Source of the DNA: CAZJLN01 sp964540765
GTDB lineage: Bacteria > Chloroflexota > Anaerolineae > Anaerolineales > Anaerolineaceae
Length of the DNA: 64,000 nt
Reading direction: 5' to 3'
Assembly: GCA_964540765.1 (NCBI GenBank)
Contig: CAZINW010000006.1
Coordinates: forward strand, 15,915 to 79,914
Shown piece by piece: positions 6,264-14,300 of the stretch. The position numbers were made by a program, and so were the translations under genes. Position 1 is the stretch's first letter. Each line of letters opens with the position of its first letter. The notes beneath the pieces are model-generated. The model had not been told where the DNA came from. It saw only the letters and a list, made by a program, of their open reading frames with translations, and did not search any database.

Positions 6264-7832
6264 TTACCTATTTTGTGTTGGCAGAAAAGGCATTTCCGGA
6301 CCCTGCAGGTTGAGCAACTCCGCCAGGGCAGCCCGCATGGCGATCCGATCATCCCAGGGATATTCGGTGCTGCCAAAGCACATGGATTGCTCATGCCCCT
6401 TGCCGCAGGCGATCACCAGGTCGCCAGGTTCTGCCAACTGAACAGCGAAGCGAATGGCATCCGCCCGATCGGGTATGCGCCAGAAGGTTTCTCCCTCCAT
6501 GCCCCCCTTTGCTTCAGCCGCCTCTGCCATGTCCCTTAGGATGGCATCAAGGGATTCTGTGCGCGGGTCTTCCGCGGTCAGGATGGCCAGATCTGCATTT
6601 TCAATGGAGACTTGCGGCATCATGCGCCTTTTCTCGCGGTCGCGCAAACCGGCTGAGCCAAAGACCGCGATCACCTTGCCAGTAGTCAACTCGCGGGCAG
6701 TCTCCAATGCGCGCAGGAGTCCATTGGGCGTGTGCGCAAAGTCCACGATGGCAGTGAAATCCTGTCCCAGATTGATGCGTTCCATCCTACCTGGTACACC
6801 AGGCATCTCTGCGAGTGCCCGCAGGGCAGCCTCCAGGGGAACGCCCAGCCGTAATACGCAGGCAGACAGGGCTGCCAGGCTGTTGGAAACGTTGTAAATC
6901 CCGATCAAAGGGGTTCTGACCTGCGCTGTTTGCCCGTTAATGTGGCAGTGGTAGGTGAGCATCTCCGGAGTATTGCTGACCTCTTCCGCCCAGGCGTCGG
7001 CTTCGTTTATCATGCTGTAGGTGACTTGGTCTGGCGGTGAGACGCGCTTGAGATATTCATAGGAGCGATCGTCCTTGTTCAAGATGGCTGTGCGGATGTT
7101 GCCGTGGGGTTTTGGCGGGGTCTGTGCCAGCCCGCGGAAGAGCAGCCCTTTGGCTTCCAGGTAAGCCTGGTAAGAGCCGTGAAAATCCAGGTGTTCATGG
7201 GTGACATTGGTGACAACCGCCAGGTCGTAGTCACAGGCGATCACACGCCCCTGCGTCAGTCCATGCGAGGTGGTTTCGAGGACAACATGTGTCATACCAG
7301 CCTCGACCATGCGTGCCAGGTACGCCTGGATCTCGGGCGCATCCGGGGTGGTGACGTGAAACCCGGTGTCCAGTGCTTCATCGCCAATGACCGCGCTGAC
7401 GGTGGAGATCATGCCGGCTTTGATGCCAGCCTTGAGCAGCATCTGGTGGATTATCATGGTGGTGGTGGTCTTGCCATCGGTGCCAGTAACGCCGATGACA
7501 ATCAGTTTGCGTGCAGGGAAGTCATGCAAGGCGGCTGCCAAGGTTGCCATGGCATATTTTGTATCACCAGCGACCTGGATGTAGGGGACGTCACAGGCGA
7601 TCCCATCCTGGTTGCCCATCACCGCCACAGCCCCATTGGCGATCGCCTGGGGGATGAAGCGGTGCCCGTCCGTTTGCCCGCCGCTGATGGCAGCGAAGAG
7701 GTCACCGGGCTTCACCTGGCGCGAATCGAGTGCCACACCGCTGATCTCAATCTCTGGAACAGGTGAAAGTACTTCAACCGGTATTTTTGAAAAAAGCATG
7801 GAAAGGGATTTAACTTCGGTTGGGCTCATCAT
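6264..7832 (-). CDS. murE: UDP-N-acetylmuramoyl-tripeptide synthetase (MurE)
   Basis: 522-residue cytoplasmic Mur ligase that adds the third amino acid of the peptidoglycan stem peptide using ATP. Visible are the N-terminal UDP-binding domain (SGVALDSRQVKPGDLFAA), the ATP loop GVTGTDGKTTTT (about 114-125), the TTSHGL and NVTHEHLDFHGS motifs and the C-terminal domain with VFGSAGLRDREKR and GKGHEQ. The residue-selecting motif, DNPR in diaminopimelate enzymes, reads EDPR near residue 420, so the amino acid could be diaminopimelate, lysine or ornithine. GAGGAG lies only 2 bases before ATG 7832 but 5 before ATG 7829, so the second Met may be the real start. No other cell-wall genes flank it. Confidence 0.95.
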   Translation of the reverse strand: MMSPTEVKSLSMLFSKIPVEVLSPVPEIEISGVALDSRQVKPGDLFAAISGGQTDGHRFIPQAIANGAVAVMGNQDGIACDVPYIQVAGDTKYAMATLAAALHDFPARKLIVIGVTGTDGKTTTTMIIHQMLLKAGIKAGMISTVSAVIGDEALDTGFHVTTPDAPEIQAYLARMVEAGMTHVVLETTSHGLTQGRVIACDYDLAVVTNVTHEHLDFHGSYQAYLEAKGLLFRGLAQTPPKPHGNIRTAILNKDDRSYEYLKRVSPPDQVTYSMINEADAWAEEVSNTPEMLTYHCHINGQTAQVRTPLIGIYNVSNSLAALSACVLRLGVPLEAALRALAEMPGVPGRMERINLGQDFTAIVDFAHTPNGLLRALETARELTTGKVIAVFGSAGLRDREKRRMMPQVSIENADLAILTAEDPRTESLDAILRDMAEAAEAKGGMEGETFWRIPDRADAIRFAVQLAEPGDLVIACGKGHEQSMCFGSTEYPWDDRIAMRAALAELLNLQGPEMPFLPTQNR

Positions 7833-7898
7833 AACTCCTCAAAGAGCACTCAAGGATTATTTTTGTAGGCAGACAGATTGCTGCGAGGGATTATAACA

Positions 7899-8534
7899 TC
7901 ATCCCTGGAGATAGCGATGTTCCAGCCAGACAGAAAGCGCCATCAGGCAGCCCCACAGGAGCAGGGCGCTCAACCCCAACCCGGTGGCGCTGCGCACATC
8001 CATGCCCCACAGGCGGGTAACTTCCGTCTGCAGTTCCACGGCTGCCAGGGTGGCATCCTCTGGTTCTCCAGTCGCATCGGCGAAGCCAAGCGAGATCCAC
8101 AGCCTGCCCTTGTAGCTGCCGACCTGGTCCGTGGAAATCTGCCATGATAGAAGGGTTTCGTGATCATTCTCCAGCAAGGTTTGCACATATCCCTGGGGCG
8201 TTTGCTGCAGACCTACAAAAGCCAGTTCAGCCATGACAGGATGCGCATAGTCGCCTGCCTCATCTTGCGATTGACTGGCACTTAGCCTGAGATTAACCTC
8301 AGCCTCTTCTCCTGCCTTCAATTCAGCAGGCCAGGAAAGATATATATCAACCGGTCTGGTCGTTTTGAATTCCTTGCCTAAGTCTGTGATCGCCAGGGTG
8401 CCTGCCGGGAGGGTGAGCGTATGCTGATTGCGCACACCCGGGATCAAGCGCCAACTGAGCAGGACGGCTGCAAAGACCAGGCAGATCAAGCCCAAAACAA
8501 GGGGAATTTTGTGGAAAAAGCAAAGTTTTTTCAC
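7899..8534 (-). CDS. Membrane-anchored protein of unknown function, lactate-permease operon
   Basis: About 211 residues. A membrane helix near the N-terminus (IPLVLGLICLVFAAVLLSW) and another near the C-terminus (GLGLSALLLWGCLMALSVWL) enclose about 150 residues of probable extracytoplasmic beta-rich domain. I do not recognise the family. GTG 8534 overlaps the TGA of the upstream gene as GTGA, which suggests coupled translation; a TTG at 8561 would add nine residues and is the alternative. The gene ends an apparent three-gene unit with the permease and a 63-residue membrane protein, so it may be an accessory subunit of the transporter or simply a neighbour. Confidence 0.7.
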   Translation of the reverse strand: MKKLCFFHKIPLVLGLICLVFAAVLLSWRLIPGVRNQHTLTLPAGTLAITDLGKEFKTTRPVDIYLSWPAELKAGEEAEVNLRLSASQSQDEAGDYAHPVMAELAFVGLQQTPQGYVQTLLENDHETLLSWQISTDQVGSYKGRLWISLGFADATGEPEDATLAAVELQTEVTRLWGMDVRSATGLGLSALLLWGCLMALSVWLEHRYLQG

Positions 8535-8722
8535 CCTGCCAACATTAGCAGGACAAAGCAAAAGCCGATTAAGCTGCCGCTAAGGATGGACAGCCAGTCA
8601 AGATGGGTTGTTAAGGCAAAATAAAGCACAAAGGGCAGCAGAACTTCAAGCCAGAGCACAGCAGACCGCACTTTTGCCTGGTTTTTTCGGAGTTTGCTGC
8701 TGAGTAGGGATCTGCCTGCCAT
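8531..8722 (-). CDS. Small membrane protein (63 aa) after the lactate permease gene
   Basis: A basic N-terminus (SSKLRKNQAKVR) is followed by two hydrophobic stretches, VLWLEVLLPFVLYFALTT and WLSILSGSLIGFCFVLLMLAG, so it should cross the membrane twice. AAGGA lies 7-8 bases before ATG 8722. The permease stop is 15 bases upstream, and the next gene overlaps its stop by 3 bases. No known family is recognised. The tight packing argues it is a real, co-transcribed gene rather than a chance frame. Confidence 0.6.
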   Translation of the reverse strand: MAGRSLLSSKLRKNQAKVRSAVLWLEVLLPFVLYFALTTHLDWLSILSGSLIGFCFVLLMLAG

Positions 8723-8737
8723 GATTTCGTCCTTTTT

Positions 8738-10312
8738 TTATTTCAGTGCCAGGATGGTGGTGAGAATGGCAATGACCACCAGCGGGATCATGCCATATGC
8801 CATGATCTTGCGCAGTGCCAGACCTTCCTTGTTGGCAAGCCCCACCGTGCTGCAACCTACGATCACCTTGGCGGGCGACATGACGCTCCCGATGGAACCG
8901 CCGGCAGTTTGGGCTGCCACGATCAGCGGTACGCTCAACTTCATCAGGCTGGCAGTATCCATTTGTAACACACCGAAAAGGACATTGGAATTGTTGTTGG
9001 AGCCGGTGATGAAGGCGCCCAGCGCACCGATGAAGGGCGCGAGCGCCGGATAGACAGTGAGGCTGAAACTCTCGCTCAAGCCGCGCGCCAGCAGGTTGGT
9101 CATGCCGCTGTGCATCATGATGGTTGCCAACCCCACCATGGCGATCACACCCAGGCTGGCATTGGTGGCGCTGCTGAGCACACCCTTGCAGATGCGCCTG
9201 GGTGAACCTGGTTTCAGGTAGCCGGCGCGCTGGTAAATAATGAAGGAAATGACGGACGTATATAGCAAAAGTGCGCCCGGGTGACCAAAGATATTGATCG
9301 TGCGACCAGGGCCTGCCGGTGTTTCCCATCCATAAGAGGTGATCAGGGCTGGGAACTGCATCTCCAACCTGACCCTGCCCAGGAATTCGTTCACGGGCGG
9401 GATGAGCATCACCAAAAAACTGAGCAGCACAAGAATGATGTAGGCGGAGACGGAAAGCAGGAATGAGCGCGGTTTTGTACCTTTATTTTGTGTGACAGGT
9501 TCAGGAAGCGTGATGCTGCCAGGTTTGGAGTGGTAGAGCGGGGTTTTGATCAGCAGGAGCCCGACCAGCAGCCCGGCGATGGCAGCGCCGGTGGCAGCCA
9601 GCGACCACAACCCGTTGGTTGCCAGCAGGTATTGCGTCCCGCCCATCACCACGCTCAGGATCAGCAGGGCAGGCAGGGCTTTCTTTAAGCCCTTCCAGCC
9701 GCAGCCCAGCCATGCCACGATGGCACCGCAGGGGAAGGATGCCACCCCCAGCAGCAGCGCTGTCATGGGTGCCAGCACTTCACCAGGTATGCCCGTGACT
9801 GCCATGATGGATTGAAAAGCGGATGCCAGTGAGCCAAAGTTGACTGCCCAGGCATGCCCGATGGCGGACATCACCACCGCCTGGACGGGAGCGAAGCCCA
9901 TGCCCACCAGTAGTGGCGCACAGATGGCGATCGGCACGCCTAAACCGCCCATGCCTTGCAAAAATGACACCAGCAGCCAGCTGATCAGCAGGGTCTGCAT
10001 GACGCGGTCATCGGTGAGCGTCGGCAGGCGTTCACCGATCATGCGGATGGCACCGGCTTCATGGACGATGTTGTAGAGCAGCAGCGCTGTCCAGATAATG
10101 TAGAGCACGTCCAGGCTGAGTAGGATGGATTTCACCGACGCATACCCGAGCATTTCCCAATCAGCGCCAAATGCCAGCAATGCCACCGCCACTGCTGTCA
10201 GCCAGCCAAAAGCACCCGCCTTGCTGCCGCCCCATTTAAAGACCAGCATCAGGATAATGACAACCAACATGGGAAGGAGGGCGAGCAGCCAGTTCACAAA
10301 GGTTAACGGCAT
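8738..10312 (-). CDS. lctP: L-lactate permease family transporter
   Basis: 524-residue polytopic inner-membrane protein with about 12-14 hydrophobic segments. It matches the LctP/LldP family (TC 2.A.14), which carries L-lactate, D-lactate or glycolate with protons. Marker stretches are FLQGMGGLGVPIAICAPLL, GHAWAVNFGSLASAFQ, GAFITGSNNNSNVLFG and the C-terminal AAQTAGGSIGSVMSPAKVIVG. Length is in the normal range (about 510-560). The start at ATG 10312 has no strong ribosome site. No lactate dehydrogenase or regulator gene lies nearby; the two genes downstream encode unknown membrane proteins. Lactate or a similar hydroxy acid is the likely substrate. Confidence 0.92.
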   Translation of the reverse strand: MPLTFVNWLLALLPMLVVIILMLVFKWGGSKAGAFGWLTAVAVALLAFGADWEMLGYASVKSILLSLDVLYIIWTALLLYNIVHEAGAIRMIGERLPTLTDDRVMQTLLISWLLVSFLQGMGGLGVPIAICAPLLVGMGFAPVQAVVMSAIGHAWAVNFGSLASAFQSIMAVTGIPGEVLAPMTALLLGVASFPCGAIVAWLGCGWKGLKKALPALLILSVVMGGTQYLLATNGLWSLAATGAAIAGLLVGLLLIKTPLYHSKPGSITLPEPVTQNKGTKPRSFLLSVSAYIILVLLSFLVMLIPPVNEFLGRVRLEMQFPALITSYGWETPAGPGRTINIFGHPGALLLYTSVISFIIYQRAGYLKPGSPRRICKGVLSSATNASLGVIAMVGLATIMMHSGMTNLLARGLSESFSLTVYPALAPFIGALGAFITGSNNNSNVLFGVLQMDTASLMKLSVPLIVAAQTAGGSIGSVMSPAKVIVGCSTVGLANKEGLALRKIMAYGMIPLVVIAILTTILALK

Positions 10313-10354
10313 GGGTGACTGCCTGGCAATGAGTGTTTCACGATCATGTCACTG

Positions 10355-10384
10355 ATTATAAACGAGGAAATGAAACCTGGTCAC
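10355..10384 (-). promoter_or_regulatory. Probable promoter of the lctP unit
   Basis: On the minus strand a perfect TATAAT (10360-10355) is preceded by GTGACC (10384-10379) at 18 bases. The -35 matches poorly. It lies about 45 bases upstream of the lctP start. Confidence 0.45.
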
Positions 10385-10569
10385 AAATATGTGAGTATAG
10401 ACTATCAGATTTGTTATGGGAAAAAATCAGTTTGAGAGTGTTGAATTAATATATGGGATACTCAGCAAAGAGCGCGATCAAACAATTATCCTCATTGAGA
10501 TCATTGACTAAAAGCTATAACGATAGATCATGCAGTCATAGTTTTATTGTTGTGGATTCAAAAAATTTC

Positions 10570-11883
10570 TTATGGTAGAACCCCAATTAGAATTCCTTCA
10601 TCAACAACAACTTCGATATTGCTCTTTCCATCAGCAGCCAACCTCCAAATCGGAGAATCATTCGGCTTTAGATCATGAACATCCAGGAAAAGGTATTGTC
10701 CGTCAATCGACCAATAAATGGTCTGAAACGGCTCTGAGAATTCCATCTGCCACAACAAGCTTTCAGCGGTCAAGTTAACTACTGAGAGCAGAAATCTACC
10801 ATCCTTAGAATTCCTATTTGTTGTAAGGAACGCCAATTGCTCACCATCCGGCGACCAGGCCCAATCTTGTATCAATGTTTCGGATTCCCTCTCTGAATAA
10901 GGGGTGTAGAAAATGTCTCCATTGACTTTTCCAACCCCACCGGAAAGGTTAGGATACAAGGCATATTCACCGTCCCTGGAAAGGTCAAGAATGACACGAT
11001 CAAAGTGTTGCAATAGTACACCACCAGATGTATAAACTGATGCTTTTGATTGATCCTGCTGTCTCTTGATAAGCAACCATGACATCTCACCATCGGATGG
11101 TTGTATCCAGGATAATTCGAATTTCGGTAAGGATTCAAAGGAAACAGAAACAGTATCAATTAAGGTATTAGTACCCTTTTTAAGGTTTATCATCCATACC
11201 TGTGGTTCACAACATTCCCCAACGATAACTGCGATGGCTTCCCCATCGGGCGACCAGGTTGCTCTTAACAAAGCGTCTTCAGCTTGGTATACACAGGTTT
11301 CGGTAGAGTCGCTCAAGGAGTAAATGCATAATTTGTCCTCGACATCGATATAAGCAAAGGCGAGACTGTTCGGAGCCCAAGTCGGAGACAACCAACCTTT
11401 TTCCCCTTTTCCTTCGGCCACCACTTTCTTTTCATCCAGGTTAACCAGACTCCATTGCCAACGACCATCGTTGATCACCAGCCAGTGTCCGTCCGGTGAC
11501 ATGATGGGTGCACGGGACAGGTAAAAACCGAGGAAGGCATCGTCGCCATCAGGATTCTCAGTGAGTAGAACTATCTGGTTTCGAGTGCATCCAAAGGTAT
11601 CAGTGTTGTATAAGTATCCATCCTGAGCTGCAAACAGGATTGTCTCTGTACCAATTGGGGCTGTCGGGGTGATCATTGGCTCAAGTGATATGGAGGGAAT
11701 TGCCCCGACAGGTTCCAATGTTGAGGTGACATCTGAATCGGTCACAATGACCTGTTCTATGATTTGTGAGGGTGTCGCAAGCGGCTGCGATGAACAACAG
11801 CTAATAAAAGATAGTATCATTCCACTCATAAAAACCATAGTGTAAACTTTCCTATCTTTAAGTCGCATGATACCTAATCCCAT
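10570..11883 (-). CDS. Lipoprotein with TolB-like beta-propeller repeats
   Basis: 437 residues. A basic start and hydrophobic segment lead to a lipobox-like FISC with adjacent Cys residues at about 29-30, so the protein is probably exported and lipid-anchored. A Thr/Pro/Glu-rich linker (to about 80) is followed by repeated SPDG/APNS blades (APIMSPDGHWLV, PTWAPNSLAFAY, ATWSPDGEAIAV, WAWSPDGEQLAF, WSIDGQYLFL) typical of TolB/PD40 beta-propellers. Such propellers bind proteins or sugars; no catalytic residues are seen. ATG 11883 has AAAGG directly against it; ATG 11868 is an alternative start. It stands alone between lctP and a broken peptidase gene. Confidence 0.75.
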   Translation of the reverse strand: MGLGIMRLKDRKVYTMVFMSGMILSFISCCSSQPLATPSQIIEQVIVTDSDVTSTLEPVGAIPSISLEPMITPTAPIGTETILFAAQDGYLYNTDTFGCTRNQIVLLTENPDGDDAFLGFYLSRAPIMSPDGHWLVINDGRWQWSLVNLDEKKVVAEGKGEKGWLSPTWAPNSLAFAYIDVEDKLCIYSLSDSTETCVYQAEDALLRATWSPDGEAIAVIVGECCEPQVWMINLKKGTNTLIDTVSVSFESLPKFELSWIQPSDGEMSWLLIKRQQDQSKASVYTSGGVLLQHFDRVILDLSRDGEYALYPNLSGGVGKVNGDIFYTPYSERESETLIQDWAWSPDGEQLAFLTTNRNSKDGRFLLSVVNLTAESLLWQMEFSEPFQTIYWSIDGQYLFLDVHDLKPNDSPIWRLAADGKSNIEVVVDEGILIGVLP

Positions 11884-11939
11884 CCTTTTAGCATGAATTT
11901 ATGCTCTTTATCTACCCATTATGCTGTTTGCGAAATCAT

Positions 11940-12498
11940 TTATGGATAGGTAATTGATCCGCAAGGACTATCTGGATAAGCATAAGTACTTGTTGTTGGT
12001 TCAAAGCCAACCATACCATTTAACCGTACACTTAAATTATTTAGATCTCTTACCTCTAAGCGTAAATGATTTCCAGAGCTGTTCCCTGTATTTCCAACAG
12101 TACCAATAATATCCCCTCTATAAACATACCAGTTTTGTAAATAGATAATTTCCCAATTAATATTATACATATGTGCATAATACGCTTTGAGCCCTCCTTG
12201 AGTCCTAACCAGATTTCCATATTCTGCATCACTCCAACCTGCAAAACCCACATTATCACTAGAACTGGCATAAATTAGTGTCCCTTGTGGTCGTGCAACA
12301 TCAATTGCATATCTTGACCAACTAGTATCATGTGCATCAGAATTACATGTAGCAGTCAAATCTGTTCCTCTTTATTTCTTGATTCTTGGCATTAACTATT
12401 AATGTTGGACTGGATGAATTTGAGACAGAACCAACAGAAAATATAAATATCAGTAAAAGAGATATGACTAGTCTGGGGGTATAATTTTTTGCATTCAT
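11940..12498 (-). pseudogene. M23 (LytM-type) peptidase gene, frameshifted and with altered zinc site
   Basis: ATG 12498 with AAAGGA upstream opens a 51-codon frame that starts with a signal peptide (KNYTPRLVISLLLIFIFSVGS) and stops at 12343. The peptidase body continues in another frame down to 11940: HDTSWSRYAID (His and Asp of the first zinc motif), YASSSDNVGFAGW, YYAHMYNI, GTVGNTGNSSGNHLRLEVRD. A one-base indel near 12345-12370 separates the two parts. M23 enzymes end with HLHFE; here it is HLRLE, so a zinc or catalytic His is lost. Both facts suggest a decayed cell-wall hydrolase gene beside an insertion sequence. A sequencing error could explain the frameshift but not the His change. 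Confidence 0.7.
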
Positions 12499-12654
12499 TA
12501 TATTATCCTTTCCATTTGTCAATATTAATTTTGCTCTGAAGAATTAAAATCGTTAAAATGCCAAGATTCCATCCCTAATTGAAATAATTAGAATAAATTC
12601 ATTATACCCCCTTTCTTCTATTTGCATTTTATCCCGAATTGCCTTGTACGGTGT

Positions 12655-14228
12655 CCAGCAGTTCTCAATATGAAAAGCAGGAGTAAGGAAAGCCAATACA
12701 CGGGAAGGCAAATATGATAATCTTGTAGGTATAATGCTAGAAGAATTGAAGATAACCCGACTGGTCAAGCGATTGGAGCAGAGTTGTGAAGGATTTCCAG
12801 ATTTGCGGAGAGGGAAGAATAGTACGATGTAGGCATGAGTGCCTTTTCCGTGTTTTTTACGCAAAGCCCATCGTTTTTGGCGCATCAATGGGACATGAAA
12901 TTGCGCAAAGGGCGCAGTAATGCCGAAAGCCTGTTTGAACTGAGCGATATACCCAGCGACAACCAGATCCGAAACTTGTTGGATCCGGTCAGCCCGGAGC
13001 ATCTACAATCGGTGTACCGGCAAATATTTCTGGCGTTGGAGCAAACGGATATCTTGAAAAGCCGTCGTTGCTATGCCAATCAGCTCTTAGTAGCGATCGA
13101 TGGGACAGAATATTTCTCGTCCCAAAACATTCATTGCGAGAATTGTAATCATCGCGAACTGAGCAATGGCAAAACCAACTATTTTCATAGTGCCTTGACC
13201 CCGGTGATCGTGCAGCCGGGGAATGAAACGGTGATTTCACTGGAACCAGAGTTCATCGTTCCCCAAGATGGGCAGGAGAAGCAGGATTGTGAGATTCAGG
13301 CAGCCAAACGTTGGGTAGAAAAACAGGGTGAGTTTTACGCCAAGAGAGACGTGACCCTTCTGGGGGACGATTTGTTCAGTCGTCAGCCGTTTTGTTTAGC
13401 GCTGAAAGACAAACATTTCCATTTCATTCTGGTCTGCAAGCCTGATTCGCACAGCAATCTGTATCAAACGGTAGCTTTTCTGGCTGCCAACCAGGTTTTA
13501 GGCACGAAAGTAGTCCGGCGATGGGTTGGAAAGTACGCAGAAATCTCAACCTATCGCTATGCCAACCAGCTGCCATTGTGTGGCGAGCAGGATGCGTTAC
13601 AGGTTGGTTGGTGCGAAGTGACCATTACGCGCGAAGATACAGGGGCTGCGATCTACAAAAATGCTTTTGTGACTGATTTTGAAGTAACCGAAACGAACGT
13701 TGAAGCCATTGCCCGAGACGGAAGGGCACGCTGGAAAGTTGAAAACGAAAACAACAACGTCCTGAAAACCAAAGAGTATCATATCGAACACAACTTTGGA
13801 CACGGAAGCCAACATTTAGCCGCCCTGTTGCTCTCGCTAAACTTGCTGGCTTTCTTGTTTCGCACGGTTTTGGATCTGGCGGATGAGCAATATCGTGCTA
13901 TTCGCCAAACGTTGGGGACGCGCCAACGATTTTTTCAAGATTTAGAAGCCTTGTTGCGCTATTTCCAATTCGAAAATTGGGATGCTGTGCTTTCTTTCAT
14001 GTTCAAAGGTCTTGAACTGGATACAGGATGACGATAATCCCTGGTTTCCCTGGCTTGATCCCATCGGCTGCGCTGATTTGCTCTCGACAGCCTATTTTTA
14101 TTTCCACAGTCGCTGTTCTGCACCTCCCTGACGATGACCCAGTTCCCTGCCGGACAGTTTTAGATAGTTTCATTCATCTGTGTCTTCGTCTTAGGCTTTG
14201 CCTTCCTTGTTATATTGAGAATTGCTGG
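12655..14228 (+). mobile_element. Insertion sequence, IS4-like/ISNCY type, about 1.57 kb
   Basis: The ends carry matching inverted repeats: CCAGCAGTTCTCAATAT from 12655, and its complement with one mismatch ending at 14228. The similarity continues inward past a short gap (AAGGAAAGCC against AAGGCAAAGCC). One transposase gene fills the element. I see no clear target-site duplication at these ends. The right end lies 71 bases before dinG, and the left end next to the broken peptidase gene. Confidence 0.8.
12734..14031 (+). pseudogene. DDE transposase of the insertion sequence, frameshifted near the N-terminus
   Basis: The main frame (ATG 12835 to 14031, 398 residues) has the features of an IS4-like DDE transposase: AIDGTEYFSS with the first Asp (about residue 89), VTLLGDDLFSRQPF with the second (about 178), and RWKVENENNNVLKTKEYHIEHNFGHG with the last Glu (about 308). 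The family's usual N-terminal helix bundle is not in that frame. It is found upstream from ATG 12734 in frame 2 (LEELKITRLVKRLEQSCEGFPDLRRGKNS), stopping at 12830-12832. The two parts join around 12818-12828 (aatagtacgatg). There is no evident slippery heptamer, so inactivation is more likely than programmed frameshifting. Confidence 0.8.
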
Positions 14229-14286
14229 TCGTCGACACTTGACACAAGCTGCTACAGACTATCAACTACGAGCCACGGGCTCATAG

Positions 14287-14300
14287 TATAATCCTTCCCA
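14287..14300 (+). promoter_or_regulatory. -10 box directly before dinG; likely leaderless start
   Basis: TATAAT at 14287-14292 is followed by only 7 bases before ATG 14300, so transcription should begin at or next to the start codon. No Shine-Dalgarno sequence is present. The -35 region (about 14264) is weak. Confidence 0.45.

Noticed and set aside
10416..10511. 31-codon plus-strand frame between lctP and the propeller lipoprotein gene
   Set aside because: The sequence looks somewhat protein-like, but there is no ribosome site or recognisable family. Too short to support.
12553..13002. 149-residue minus-strand frame across the left end of the insertion sequence
   Set aside because: It overlaps the inverted repeat and the transposase start on the other strand and shows no family motifs. 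A shadow frame.
14238..14244. TTGACA near the right end of the insertion sequence as the -35 box of dinG
   Set aside because: It lies 42 bases from the TATAAT box, too far for one promoter.
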